Assembly (NCBI RefSeq): GCF_040054535.1
Contig: NC_090787.1
Coordinates: 20,219,001-20,283,000 of the forward strand
Direction of reading: 5' to 3'
DNA: 64,000 nt
Origin: Antennarius striatus
Lineage: Eukaryota; Chordata; Actinopteri; Lophiiformes; Antennariidae
Part shown: piece after piece, positions 1 to 62,562 of the stretch
Position numbering within the stretch: the stretch's first letter is position 1
Layout: every line of letters begins with the position of its first letter
Program-made: the position numbers and the translations under genes
Notes under the pieces: generated by a model
Seen by the model: the letters and a program-made list of their open reading frames with translations, nothing else
What the model was told of the DNA's origin: nothing
The model's database searches: none

Positions 1-560
1 CATGGGTGCTACTGGGATGAAGGTGTTCATGACTCTATAGCCATATGTTCTCTACACTGGGGTTAAAAGAGGAGCTAAGCTGTCAACTGATCACCACCAG
101 TGGTGAGTTGAATCAGTTTGCGGGGGAAGATGCAGGACAGACCTGGGACAGAGAGGATCTGCTGGGAATGTCTGGCTGAGAACAATCAAGTTGGTCTACA
201 ACTCCCACCTTCAGCAAAGCCTTGAACACTTTCTGGGGATGGCAGCAGATATGAAATCTGATTGGTCCATGTTCCGCGCTGCCATTGCTGAGGCGGCTGA
301 ATGGAGCTGTCTTCGCAAGACTTCAGTGCTGGTTACGGTGGTAATTGCTTAACAGAGGTGATGGATGACGGTGGGCTGAAGAACGAGTCCTGCAAGGCAT
401 GGTTGGCCCATGAGAGTCTAGTGGCCGCTGACAAGTACAAACAGGCAATGCAATGCTTAGCTTCAGCTGTGAAGGAGGCAAAGATCTGGCTGTGGGAAAG
501 GTTTGTTGAGACCATGGAAGATAACTTTCATAATTTGACTACATCACTGGATACAGTTGA
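1..560 (+). mobile_element. Rex3/RTE-type LINE remnant
   Basis: Decayed internal segment of a fish RTE-clade non-LTR retrotransposon, between the endonuclease and the reverse transcriptase. A readable stretch around 300-579 has the family spacing of KESxKAWLAHES, AADKYKQA, VKEAKIWLWERF and ETMEDNF. Frames are broken and there is no RT core here. It runs off the left edge, so the 5' limit is unknown. The family call comes from recognising the conserved linker sequence. Confidence 0.6.
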
Positions 561-574
561 AATATGGAGACATC

Positions 575-960
575 ATTAGAGTAAATTATACCTTGGGGAC
601 ATTGGGACAGCAGTAGCTTAGTCCACAAGGTCTTAGCATGGGGAGCAAAGGGTGGCAAGACCAGTGTGGACCAAAACGTGTGGAGTAAGAAATGGTAGTT
701 GGAGATATGTAAACTAGTTGGGGTGGCAGTAGCTTAGTCTACTTAGTCTTGAACTGGGGACAGAAAGTCGCCAGTTCAAGACACAGGTGGGCCAAAGTAT
801 TTTGATTGTGAACTGGCAGTGGCAGGTGTCAGTTCACCAATTGAGCATTGCCAAGGTGCCCTTACGCACCATCCCCCAACAAGCTGCTCATGGTGCATGG
901 GAGAGCAGCCTGCCACCCAACCTGTGAACTTCCCAGTTTGGATTCATTAAAGTATACAGT
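575..960 (+). repeat. Two degraded tRNA-derived SINE copies
   Basis: Two heads of the same SINE follow each other. Each contains 'cagtagcttagtc' (about 611 and 726), a mutated tRNA box A. The second continues through 'gtcagttcacc', 'caaggtgccctt' and 'caagctgctcat' to about 905. The same body occurs in better shape at 36,612-36,950. Confidence 0.55.
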
Positions 961-974
961 ACCTATCTACCTCC

Positions 975-1247
975 CATAGTAATCCCTCGCGTTCCGAGAC
1001 TCACGGAATGCAGCGCACTTCCATGTATTAAAGAAACACTTAAAAGCGCTTTTAACAGTCTATCAGAGTGTGAGAAAAGGTAATACAGATAGAAACGTTT
1101 ATGAACCCTCCCCATGCTGATATTAAACCACCTTCTATCTGCATTATCTTTTCCACACTCTGATAAACTGTTTAAAGCACTTTGTGTCTCACGGAAGTCT
1201 GAGACTGACGGAGTGGAAAAAAGTAATTTTCCGAAGGGGATTATTAA
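975..1247. repeat. MITE, Tigger/pogo-like ends
   Basis: Starts with 'agtaatccctcgcg' and ends with 'gaaggggattatta', an imperfect inverted match. The inside holds the family core 'tatcagagtgtgagaaaagg', 'taatacagatag' and its mirror 'ctgataaactgtttaaagca'. Other copies or ends lie at 3,925, 18,918, 19,681 and 34,100. The Tigger/pogo assignment rests only on the CAGTAATCCCTCG-type end. Confidence 0.5.
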
Positions 1248-2470
1248 ATGCTAAATTGACTGACTAATATGAGCGTGAGCTGTTTCTTTCTGCCCCTGGA
1301 ATGAACTGAACTTGTCTTGGTATACCTATCCCATAGTCAGCTGGAATGTGCTCAAAAGCTGTTAGGAATGAAATATGAGCCATGGTTAAAGTAGGCAATA
1401 TTTGATTTAGGTTCCAGTGGATTTCAGACTCTAAATAATTTAACTGTAATTATTTTCTCCATTACATGCAAATAGCATTGTTATTGGCTTTGTGAGAGCG
1501 TAGGAGGAGGTTGTCATAATTCTGTGCATTTGTTTTTTCCTACTGTATGTGGAAAAAGTATTTCCCCTCATAATTGGCTTTGTACATCTTGTTCATTTTC
1601 ATCTTGGCTGATGTATTTTAGCTTATAGATTCTTTTATCTCTGCACAGTCCTTTTTGTCTCCAGTTCTGGTAAATTTTGTGTACCTTGATTTTATTGTCC
1701 AGTTCTTCCTCTGTGTCTCAGTGCCTCATCCTCACTGCGACATCTGATTCTTGTGATATCATTATCTCCCAGTGTACTCCTGTATTTCTGCCAGTGAATT
1801 AGGACATTGTTGCATTCCTTTCTTTTCCATACAATTTCTCGTGTTTCCTGTGTGTGTGTGTGTCTTCTGTTTTAATAGACTCATCTTGTTTATTCAAACT
1901 TTGTCCTTGCCTTATCGCTGTTTGAAAGAGCTACTTTGGATTCTGATCTCTTGTTGTACTATATCAAACATACCTTCAACTAGGGCAAATGATTGACAGA
2001 ATTTTATGTAAAATGTTTATTTGTTAATTTGTGTCTCATGGAATTTGTGGACGTATGTGAGCAGATGTTATTCCTTATCAAACTACAAAAATTGCACAGT
2101 GCCTCCTCAAATTAAACACATGGAAGCCTCTTGATACAGATCCAAAAACCCCTTGAGGTTTCTCCAATTAAACAGAACAGGAGAACCAAGTCACATCCTG
2201 CTCAACTCAGCGCACTGTTTTTCATAATTTATAACAAATTGTAAGTATACAAAGACAAATGTTTCGGTGTGACACTCATTCGAATACATCTTTTGATTCT
2301 TCATCATCTTTCTCATTATTAGTTATCCAGGTTTTCTTAACAAATACTAGACTTATTATGAATTTCAAAATTTAAAAAAAAAGAAAGAAGAAGAAGCATC
2401 GACGGCAGTTCATTACCTTTATATCCTCTGATAGCATGGAATAATGTTTACATGACAGACGTTAAACACC
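1248..2470. other. Upstream intergenic DNA, no gene seen
   Basis: AT-rich sequence with only short open frames lacking any recognisable domain. A short TG tract lies at 1,851-1,863 and an A/AG-rich tract at 2,370-2,396. It probably contains distal regulatory DNA of mao, but no specific site can be supported. Confidence 0.4.
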
Positions 2471-2519
2471 ATCGGAGATGGAACGGGTGACTGACTCGCT
2501 GCATCTGAGTGCTCGTCGT

Positions 2520-2671
2520 CCTTATCAAGACGCGCGCTCTGCTCCAGGATCGGTGGGCGGAGTCTGGCGCGAGGCCTGCCGAGTGCTATTAATACAGATG
2601 CGCATAGTTCTGATTTCTTCGTTCGGCGACAGAGCAGCACGGTGCAGCGGCCAGGGCAAGAAGGAAGCGCC
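2520..2671 (+). promoter_or_regulatory. mao: mao proximal promoter and 5' UTR
   Basis: GC-rich, CpG-containing stretch immediately before the start codon in otherwise AT-rich DNA. It has a GC box 'gtgggcggagtc' (about 2,551-2,562), a CpG-rich 'ctggcgcgaggcctgccg', 'tattaata' at 2,588-2,595 and 'atgcgcat' at 2,598-2,605, which resembles an NRF-1 half site. Sp1-type GC boxes are known in mammalian MAO promoters. The exact start site is inferred, not seen. Confidence 0.5.
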
Positions 2672-39509
<36,838 letters not shown>

Positions 39510-40671
39510 ACTTCTGTCATCTCACTCTACTGCACCTCAAATGGTGTGCTGCATTATATAGTTAATATTTCTAGTCCAATAATTTATGATCTATGACAAA
39601 TCACTAAACTTTATGGCATAGGATACTTTAGAGATAGCTTGCTCTCTGACAGATTATGCAGGAAATTCAGACCATTAATATGTTTACTGTCTATTCACTA
39701 AAAAAATAAAAAAGGAGACAAATATTGTGATAAGCTTATCGAAATTGAAGATGTTAGGAATGAATGAGGGAGCTCTAAATGTAGCTTGAATCTGAGGTTC
39801 AGGTAGTGAAACCACTAAAGGCTAAAGAACCAGTTCTAAAAAGGGAAAATATAACTGTCACTATTAATGTGTGTGCGTGCGAGCGTGTGTGTGTGTGTGC
39901 GTGTGTGTTGTGTTTGTTGTGGGTTCAGTGTCTTATTGCTGAAGTGCTGATATATTCTGACCTTCATCAGAATACAGTTGTGTCAGTGCAGATGACAAAT
40001 TTGCAGAGTGAGAGGTTTAGTAACGCTTGTGATGTTCTGTGTCACTTATTGATATCAATTCTCATGAAAAGACCAAAATCAATATTGTCCTGCACAGAAC
40101 ACATAGCTTAATCATCTGTGTTACAAATTATTGTATTATTGACATCTTCTTTATCAATGTTGTTTTATTTTCAGTCAGTCATTCCACTTGTTTTACAGTT
40201 TGTTCAGTGTTTTGTTTTGTTTTCCTCTTTAATGTCTGGTCAGTTCTTATATTTTCAGGAGCATTGGTTTGTGTGCCTGTTACACACAAATTATGGTGGA
40301 TTTTCATGCATATTAGGTGGACCAGAAGCACCAAAGTAGATTGATCTAGGTTTTTTTCCCCACTTTATTAATCATTGTGAGATTTTTTTTCTTCACCATT
40401 TCCATATATTACATATATGACAGGAGCAAGAAAATAACCATTACGATTTAGACTAGATCTAGATGGAAAGGCAGAGTTATTTTTTCTCTGATTCGTTGAA
40501 CAATGCAAAAAAGGTTTCATTGACCATGTTGTCAATTTCATGTAAACAACTCTATAGATAATTACTAAACAGAGTCATAAGATGGAGTAATGAAAGAATG
40601 AAGCTTTTATATTTAAAAGTACATCCAGATTTAATATTTTAATTTTTTATATTATACACTATATTAATCCC

Positions 40672-40770
40672 CAAAGGGCAATTACGGTAGTTAGTTGCAG
40701 GAATTGGACCGCCAATCTTGGGAAATTGGACGACCCGCTCTACCGTTGAGCCACTGCTGCCCCTATAATA
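40672..40770 (-). repeat. SINE head fragment (minus)
   Basis: Inverse complement gives 'gggcagcagtggctcaacgg' then 'tagagcgggtcg', the head of the SINE family at 36,612. It is truncated and fused to a 'ccccaaagggcaatta' tail remnant. Confidence 0.65.
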
Positions 40771-43191
40771 AATAGCCCATTTATGCTCCTTCTACATGAG
40801 TAAATGGATACAACCATCCGTAAATGATCTATCATTCTGTAAGTACTGCTTAAATTACAGTAATACAACTGCTGGAGGGCAATGAAGTGAAATTTCCATA
40901 ATAAATATGCAGATTGTTATAGAAATATGTGATAACATACTTGGTACATGGAAAGGAGTAAAATTTAATTTAAGAATGTTGTTCATAGTGGTCTGTCTAA
41001 TTGATCCATATCTATATGGTCTCTAAAAACACACCCAAATACGACATAAATGCAGAAGATGCACAGAAGGCTTTGTATCCACGTCAGACCGCATAAATGG
41101 GCTTTTAAGAATGCTTTTCTAAGTTAGGAATTTACTCAGATTGACTTGAAATATATTAGATGATTTGTATTTGACTTATAGTATTTAACATTTTGGGGAT
41201 ATAGCATTTATAGCAGTGGCTTGAAAACGGGGATTAACAAAAAAAAAGAAGATTTGGTTTCAATCTAATTCTTTTTGAATTTGACAAAAAGAATTAAAAG
41301 TTTTATCACATGTATTTACGTGTAATATAGTGCGACTGCGGTGCTCGATGAATTCATGAACACATTTCAGTTTACCTTCCGATGGGTAAGATATATATGC
41401 TCTGTGATATTTGACATGCCATACCACAAATTTTTATTTTAAATTTTAATTCAAATCAAGTAAAAAGTAACACTAAACAAATATCACAAGTAAATTTAAA
41501 ACATCGATTTGTACGACAACTTGAGAAACCTTGTAGGAATCATCTACCAATCGTAGTGAAGACTAGTTTGTGAAAGCTCCCAATAACATTAGTACTAGAT
41601 TCAGTTGATTTCCATGACAATTAAGAGCAGCTTTATGGTGTCGTTTACTCCTGTCGGCAATCCGAGATGTAGTAAAGTTATTTAATACAACTGAATAATG
41701 GGAAATAAATTACTCTGACACAGAAATTCAGTTAGAGTAATCGCTGATTGTTTGCATTATTGCAAAAAACTTTTGCAATCCATGATAAGCTGTACCTCAG
41801 ACTGGTGCTTGTGTCTCTTGTGATCTGTAATGCCTTAACGGAAGTAGTCGTGTTTTTACCATTTTTCTCAAGTGCCTATATGGACTCTTACAATCTAAGG
41901 AGCTGAGGTGTCGGATGGACAGAGCGGGTCATTGGTTCAATGTGTCATCTGTAACCATCAGATTATTTTGACAAACTCGCGTGTGTGTTTCAGCAGGTCG
42001 GTAACCTTTTATTTTTTTTACCTACCATTACCTGTTTTACCTGAGGTCTAGACTCAGTACAGAGTTGCTTCACGTAATGCTGGGTGTAGAAACTGTGTAA
42101 ACTGTGATCATCCTAAAAATTTAGGCTTTAGTAGTCAAATAGCTTACAGTGTCTCCAATGAAGCCAAGTCTATTTTGTACTTGTGGTGCCATTATTATCT
42201 ATCTAGCTGTTTTAATTCACCATGTGCACTAACCTTTGACCCTTATTTTTCAGCCTACGATATGCATGTAGTTTTGTGCTCACAGTACAGATAATAGTGG
42301 TTTGGCTCACATTTGACCCCACCTCTGAAAGTGTTAGTAACGCTCCTCAGCTGATCCTTCTTCATTGTCTTCTGTGGATCTTTGACTGTTCTTTCAATTT
42401 CATGTGCATTTGAATCTCATTAATTAACCTCTCAAATTATTTGATGTTTCTAATTCCTCTAGAAAAGCTGATGAAGTTTTAAAAAATGTTAAATAAAACC
42501 TTTGCTCATCTGAAATGGTTTTCTGTTTTTTTGTATATTTTAGGAGTTTGGAAGTTGCTACATGTGTAATGCCAAATTAAATGCCAAATCTACTAGCGAA
42601 TATATCTAAACTGGGTGAAATTAAATGTTACCGTTTTAATCAGGTTTACTATGTGCTTTTTAAAAGATAAAGTCTTGTCCAACACTACACATAAGTTCTT
42701 GACAGACTTCCTCCAGATGTTTTTCACCTTTCACAGTAATCTCAAATGCGGATTGAGGATGATTTCTTAAGGAGAAAAAACATTCTCACAGTTTTGTTAA
42801 ATTACTTTCAAGTATGATAATGCCATCCAATCAGAATAGTTTTCCCTTGCACTTCGTAGCACTGCTGCTGCTCTTGACTTAACGTGGACATAAATTACAG
42901 TGTCATCGGCGTATCGACATATCGAATGAACTTAAAACACTGCTCAAAAAAATTAGAGGAACACTTTTTAATCAGAGTAAAGCAACCTATCAGTCTACAC
43001 ACTCTCCAAAACACTTTCCAAACTGCTCCTAAGTTACAACGTAATGAGAATAACTCATCACACCACTTCAGTCATTAAAGACATACAGATCAATAAACAG
43101 CGTTCATTTAAAATTACAAACATAAAGAGGACAATATAGCATTCATAACACCTTGATGAAAAGAAATGAGAGAAAAATATTGACGGCAGTT

Positions 43192-43220
43192 AGTAAACAA
43201 TTACAATGGAATTGTTTACT
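43192..43220. repeat. 11-bp inverted repeat near the itgb2 3' end
   Basis: AGTAAACAATT and AATTGTTTACT with a 7-bp loop, just below the itgb2 poly(A) signals. Whether it has a role is unknown. Confidence 0.55.
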
Positions 43221-43243
43221 ATATAGTAAATGACAGATTAAGA

Positions 43244-43260
43244 TTTATTCTTTTTTTATT
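43244..43260 (-). terminator. itgb2: itgb2 poly(A) signals
   Basis: Two AATAAA hexamers on the minus strand (43,244-43,249 and 43,255-43,260), about 570 bp past the itgb2 stop. They would give a 3' UTR of roughly 43,225-43,827. This is the first clear pair in that direction. Confidence 0.5.
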
Positions 43261-43827
43261 TCATACGTTATTACAAGAAACTTCACCACCTTCATCTCAT
43301 TTCCAACATTCGAACAAACAGGCTGACAGGTAGAAGCCGTCTCACTTTGTGTAATCCCCGTCCCCTAATTCACATTAAACACTTCACTCATCACAATGTG
43401 TTTTCAACCAATTCATAAATTGAATGTTGTGGCACATTGTTGTATCAACCAACCATTCAGTTGCAATAGACTTAAGTGTCTGCACACGTCTCCATCAGTT
43501 CACCAATGTAGTCATTACATCTTACATACAATTTTTTACAACTCCAGATATTAGCCTTTGTCCCAGATATATCATAAAGCATAACCATGTTTACATTCTT
43601 CCTTGGAACAGCAAGGGTTTGTCAATGTTGTAGATGGTCAAAACAAGAAGATGACCCTGCCAGTGTCCTAAGGGTGTCTGTCCATTGTGTTTGAGCCTCA
43701 AGAAAGTAAGTAAGCCAGTAAATTATGTACATCAGCCAATGGAGAGATTTGAAAATATTATTGATGATATTCTCCTGACATAAAGTCATGCCTGGTACTG
43801 AACTCTCCATCCTGGGGTGGTAGCCCT

Positions 43828-57760
<13,933 letters not shown>

Positions 57761-57787
57761 GACCTGATGACAAAAAACAAATCCTTC

Positions 57788-57872
57788 ATCACACAACAAC
57801 ACAACAAGGAATTGAACCCAGAACCTCCTGCTGTGAGGCAACAGCACGCCCCACTGCGCCACCACGCACCGA
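57788..57872 (-). repeat. SINE head (minus)
   Basis: Inverse complement: 'ggtgcgtggtggcgcagtgg' then 'gctgttgcctcacagcagga' and box B 'gggttcaattcc'. It lies just upstream of itgb2 coding exon 1, in intron 1. Confidence 0.7.
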
Positions 57873-57889
57873 TTTGTCATAACATCATT

Positions 57890-58395
57890 TTAAATATAGC
57901 ACCAAAGTCAGCACAAAGAGGACAACCAAAGTTCACCACCGTACTTAAGAGTTTAAATATTTGTTTTAAACAAAATATGACGCTATAAACATACCAAAGT
58001 ATTGCCCAGTGTCAGATCAAAAAAATATAGGCGTTGGTGAGTACATGACACAGAGAATGAATGAATGAGGAATTCAAGGAGGAATTCAAGGAAAATACCA
58101 GAATGTGCATCGAACATATGTGTTCTAATACCCCACATGTGTTCTAATACCCCTCAGTAATACTCAGGTCACATAAAAACCTTTCATCTAGTTAGATTAT
58201 TCCCTTGGAGGTCATTTGAAAACATTTTTATATTGAAAATGAAGGGCTTACTCTCAAAAATCTCACAAAAAATATATTAAAACCACCCTTTTCTTAGGCA
58301 AGTAAGATTAACAAGGTAACCAAGAAGTAAGATTCAAACTGGATGATAAATAATTGTATGACTGGTGTAAGATATGGGTCACAATATGCCTTTTG
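57890..58395 (-). other. itgb2: itgb2 5' intron, no feature recognised
   Basis: Part of the intron between the predicted 5' UTR exon and coding exon 1. A 10-12-bp direct duplication ('gaattcaagga' at 58,070 and 58,082; 'gtgttctaatacccc' at 58,119 and 58,139) is the only structure seen. Confidence 0.45.
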
Positions 58396-58502
58396 CACCG
58401 TGGGTCTGAGAGGACTGCGATTTCATCTGTGCTATATGTCGTGCATATATGGTACATTTGACAATAAAGATGATTTTTTAACTGACTTTGACGAAGCCGA
58501 CC
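58396..58502 (+). repeat. L2-type LINE 3' tail fragment
   Basis: 'gcaccgtgggtctgagagga' then 'gtgcatatatggtacatttg' and 'acaataaagatgatttt', followed by 'ctgactttgacgaagc'. It is the same tail as at 60,712. Confidence 0.65.
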
Positions 58503-58957
58503 TGTTAAGAGGTAGTAACAGAACGCTAACACAAGAGGAACGTTAAATTCTCAGATTTCAGTAAAAGTCTAAATGAATTTATTTCACATTTTGTATTTAG
58601 GTAAGACCTTCATTTGTGGAAATGTTTCAGACTGTGTCGGTGTTTCTAATCAAAACTAGAGAAAACTAAAGAAAACATTTTCTATGATAAACTGAGGGTG
58701 ACTATGATTGTAAAGACAATGTAATGAAGAAATCTGTAAAACAATTTAAGAGCTACTGACAAATGTAAGACAGCAAGATGTACTTTGTACTGTACTGTAT
58801 ATGTTACAGTAAAAAGTACATACTTTTACTGTAAAAAGTACAACTTTGGTCTACCTGCTGTTGACCAAAGAATATTATAAAAACACAGAAAAGACATATA
58901 AAATTTAAATTCTGCATTAATAAAACAAATTACTGAGAGGTACTAAAACAAACTTAC

Positions 58958-59020
58958 GAGTAACGGGATGTGTTCTGTGTTTGACAATTTGTCCTCAACT
59001 CTGTGTGAAGAGACCCCACC
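58958..59020 (-). other. itgb2: Predicted itgb2 5' UTR exon
   Basis: A consensus donor on the minus strand (actc|gtaagt, boundary 58,958) that could splice to the acceptor three bases before the itgb2 ATG. Human ITGB2 likewise begins with a non-coding exon. The upper boundary is a guess. Confidence 0.5.
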
Positions 59021-59060
59021 CACATAACAGGAAGTGTGAAGCAAGCAATCAGACAACAGC
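59021..59060 (-). promoter_or_regulatory. itgb2: Candidate itgb2 promoter with ETS site
   Basis: ACAGGAAGTG at 59,027-59,036 (plus strand; CACTTCCTGT on the gene strand) fits an ETS/PU.1 core, and 'gtgggtggggtc' lies just inside. Mammalian ITGB2 uses PU.1 sites close to a TATA-less start. Position and role are inferred. Confidence 0.4.
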
Positions 59061-59224
59061 AAGTAGACTAAAAATGTAGGTTTCATGTCATGACGTTAAA
59101 AATAACCCTGGTGATATCAGACAATTCTAAAGAAAACCTTAAGTCACTTTAAAAGCCCGTAAAATTTGACAGACTGAACACGTGTCTGAAAACTTCTCAC
59201 AACTTCACTTTAGTCAAAGTGCAC

Positions 59225-59358
59225 AGATGAAAATGCAGTCCTGTCTGAGCCACGGTCAACAGGCAGTACAACAGGCAGTACAACAGGTAGTACAACAGGC
59301 AGTACAACACAGGCAGTACAACAGGCAGTACAACAGGCAGTACAGCTCAGGCAGTGAG
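59225..59358 (-). repeat. L2 tail with 12-bp minisatellite (minus copy)
   Basis: Seven or so CAGGCAGTACAA units (some with ACAACACAGG) at 59,262-59,355, preceded by 'cctgtctgagccacggtcaa', which is the inverse of 'accgtgggtcagagaggact' in the L2 tail at 60,710. So this is an inverted, partly deleted copy of the segment at 60,515-60,735. Confidence 0.75.
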
Positions 59359-59504
59359 TTATACTGCCTTTAGTTTTGCTTTAGTTTGAACAAACTATTG
59401 TGGAGTAGAGTCACTGAAACCTTTATCCATCTTCCTGCTGCTGCTGGTGAATGAAAGGGATTCTCTGCACTAATTTGTAATAAATTCTTCACTCTGACGC
59501 CTTA

Positions 59505-60800
59505 AACCACTTCCAGTTTCAGCACTTGAGTTGGTAACAACACCTCCAGCACCATCACACTGAACACGGGAGCCCCCCAAGGATGTGTACTGAGCCCCCT
59601 CCTCTTTACTCTGTTGACCCACGACTGCACACCAACTTTCAGCTCCAACCTCTTCATTAAGTTTGCAGACGACACGACTGTGGTTCATCTCATCAACAAC
59701 AACGATGAGACAGCCTACAGGAATGAGGGGGGCCTCCTGGCTATGTGGTGCAAGGACAACCATCTCCATCTGAATGTGGAGAAGATGAAGGAGATTGTTG
59801 TGGACTTCAGGAGAACACGCACCCAGCATGCTCCACTAACCATCGACGGTGCTGCAGTGGAAAGGGTCAGCAGCACCAAGTTCCTGGGTGTGCACATCTC
59901 TGAGGACCTGTCCTGAGACCGCAACACCGCATCGCTGGACAAAAAAGCCCAACAACGCCTCTACTTCCTCCGCAAACTGAGGACAGCAAGAGCCCCACCC
60001 CCATCATTATGACTTTCTACAGAGGCCCCATGGAGAGCATCCTGACCAGCTGCATCCCCCTGTGGTCCGGCGCCTGAACCGTTTCCTGCAGACCCTGCAG
60101 CGCATCGTGAGAGCAGCTGAAAAGGTCACTGGTGTCTCTCTCCATTCCCCTCAGACATTTATAACACCCGCCTCACCCGCAAAGCCATCAGCATTGGGGG
60201 TGATCCCACCCCCCACCCCCCACAGCCTTTTCAGCCTGCTGCCATCAGGTAGGAGACTGCAGAGTCTGGGGCCAGAACCAGCAGGATCAAGGACAGTTTC
60301 TGTCACCAGGCGGTCAGGAGGCTCAACTCCCTCCCTGCTCTGCCCCCTGCCACAGCCTTGAACTCTACCCTCACACTGCCCTGCCCTCCCCCCAGCACCA
60401 GGCTACCTACCCCCCCCCCCATCAACTCAGGGACTACGCACACGTCACTTCCCCTACAGGATTAAAGAGTGTATAGAGATGTTAACCATCCCTTGTGTTT
60501 CGTCTCATACTTCGTGCTGTACTGCCTGTTGTCCTGCCTGTTGTCCTGCCTGTGTTGTACTGCCTGTTGTCCTGCCTGTGTTGTACTGCCTGTTGTACTG
60601 CCTGTTGTCCTGCCTGTGTTGTACTGCCTGTTGTACTGCCTGTTGTACTGCCTGTTGTACTGCCTGTGTTGTCCTGCCTGTGTTGTACTGCCTGTTGTAC
60701 TGCCTGTTTACCGTGGGTCAGAGAGGACTGTAATCTCATCTGTGCTGTCTGTCCTGCGTCTATGGGACACTTGACGATGAAGCTGACTTTGACTTTGACT
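59505..60800 (+). mobile_element. L2-type LINE fragment, RT to 3' end
   Basis: RT C-terminal half, 3' UTR and tail. Reads TEHGSPPRMCTEPPPL-type frames and, in phase, LFIKFADDTTVVHLINNNDE (catalytic FADD at 59,662-59,673), DNHLHLNVEKMKEIVVDFRR, AAVERVSSTKFLGVHISEDL, then TGA and further stops. Ends 'ctgtgctgtctgtcctgcgt', 'tatgggacacttgacgatga' and 'agctgactttgactttgact'. 5' truncated. Confidence 0.82.
60515..60706 (+). repeat. 12-bp minisatellite (TTGTACTGCCTG)n
   Basis: About 15 units of TTGTACTGCCTG / TTGTCCTGCCTG with some TGTG insertions, lying in the 3' UTR of the L2 fragment. It is the inverse of the array at 59,262. Confidence 0.88.
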
Positions 60801-60939
60801 TGAATGGACTGAACTAATCCTTCAGGGGCGAGACGCGTTCATGAGCCAGCTACATGTAAATCAAGTTCTATGCATTACACCTTTCTCAGCCTTGCATAAG
60901 GTCATGGGCGGTTTTCCACAGAACAGCATTGGTGTGAAA

Positions 60940-61352
<413 letters not shown>

Positions 61353-62218
61353 GAAAATGAGATGATTATGGTTGTCAACAAAATGGCACAAAGCACAATG
61401 TATGGCTGAGGCTTATGCAAACATTATTTATTCAGTAAAAAAAAAAACCCAAAACCCTTTGGAATTGTATGATTCTGGTCCAATGACTAACAGAGGAAGA
61501 AAAAATCAGGGGTTGATCAAAGTCATTTATTGTCTGAGGATCATGAAATGTCTGTAAAGAAACAAATATTCATTTAATACTTTTGCCAGTCATGCAAAAA
61601 CTTTAATACTAAACAACTCTTTGCCATCCCTAAAGCCAGGTTTGGTAGCCATAATGTCAAAGTAACAAAAGTTTCTATGTTTTTTTTTAAATTTACTAAA
61701 TACACTTTGACAGCTCTGACAACACATAGTAGGTTGGGAAAGAAGCACAACATGCTTGGTAATTATAACAAAAATCAGAAACCACTTATAAAACTCTGAA
61801 CATATTATGAGAGGTATGTAACAGTATACCCCATATTCTTCTCAGTTTCACTCAGGAAGTCACATTTAGCTGCTCTATGTATCATTTCTTCCAACTTCCT
61901 CGACCACTTAAGGAAACTTTTTATTTTTCATGTTTCCTCTTTTTGATTAGTGTTGTCATTTCCAATTAGTTCACAGGCACTGTTCTTCTGGGTATCTAAT
62001 AAAACTACAAACACTTTCACGACTGTGAATGTACCCCATAGCTGCTAAGAAGCTGTTGTCTTATAAATGTTGTCACTTAGAATATGATCAGTTTCATGAT
62101 TAGCTGTGAATATAACATCTTTTTTTTTTTTTAAAGTCAGGTGCTGTATTTAAAAATAGAGCCTGAACTCTTTTCGTCGCTTCGTTGCAACGTCTGTTGC
62201 CATGTTGATCTGCCACAG
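61353..62218. other. Intergenic, no feature recognised
   Basis: No gene or repeat apart from A/T runs at 61,437-61,446 and 62,120-62,134. Confidence 0.4.
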
Positions 62219-62562
62219 TCAGATACAGTGATGAGTTTGCCACAGAATGTTCTCAGGCGTTCTCAGGCACTTCGTTCTCCTCTTTGTTCCTGTTTCCTGG
62301 TCCCGCCCCTGAAACAGATGACAGAAATAAGCGAGCTTAAGGGTTAAATGGTTGGAAATGTCTGAACACGACGGCGCGTTAGTACCATTCCAGGATAGGT
62401 GATCTGTAGGCGTGTGGTCTGGAGATTTGTCGTTGTGTGTTTCATCTGACTTTTGTGATTGGTCAGTTGTGTGTTCATCAGGGATTCTGTGACTGGGTGA
62501 GACATGTGATGGGATGTCTGCTTGCACTTCCTCCTGTTCTTCTTGCTCCTTATTGGCCAGTT
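62219..62562 (-). CDS. Unidentified gene, terminal exon
   Basis: 344 nt; ELANKEQEEQEEVQADIPSH then low-complexity acidic and His/Thr-rich sequence. The first base pair (aa) completes the Glu codon opened by the preceding exon. Confidence 0.5.

Larger units (their letters stand above)
39510..43224 (+). other. mao 3' UTR and convergent intergenic region
   Basis: Follows the mao stop. The first AATAAA is at 39,705-39,710 and another at 42,492-42,497, so the mao 3' UTR could be about 0.2 or 3 kb; the sequence alone does not decide. A TG/CG tract lies at 39,870-39,910. A 1-kb segment from 40,960 to 41,960 shows nothing recognisable. No other gene seen. Confidence 0.45.

Noticed and set aside
301..579. 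92-codon open frame as a gene
   Set aside because: Its wording (KAWLAHES, EAKIWLWERF) is that of a Rex3/RTE LINE linker, and the frame is broken on both sides.
59221..60710. CRISPR-like array from the CAGGCAGTACAA units
   Set aside because: Units are contiguous 12-mers without spacers in a vertebrate L2 3' UTR: a minisatellite.
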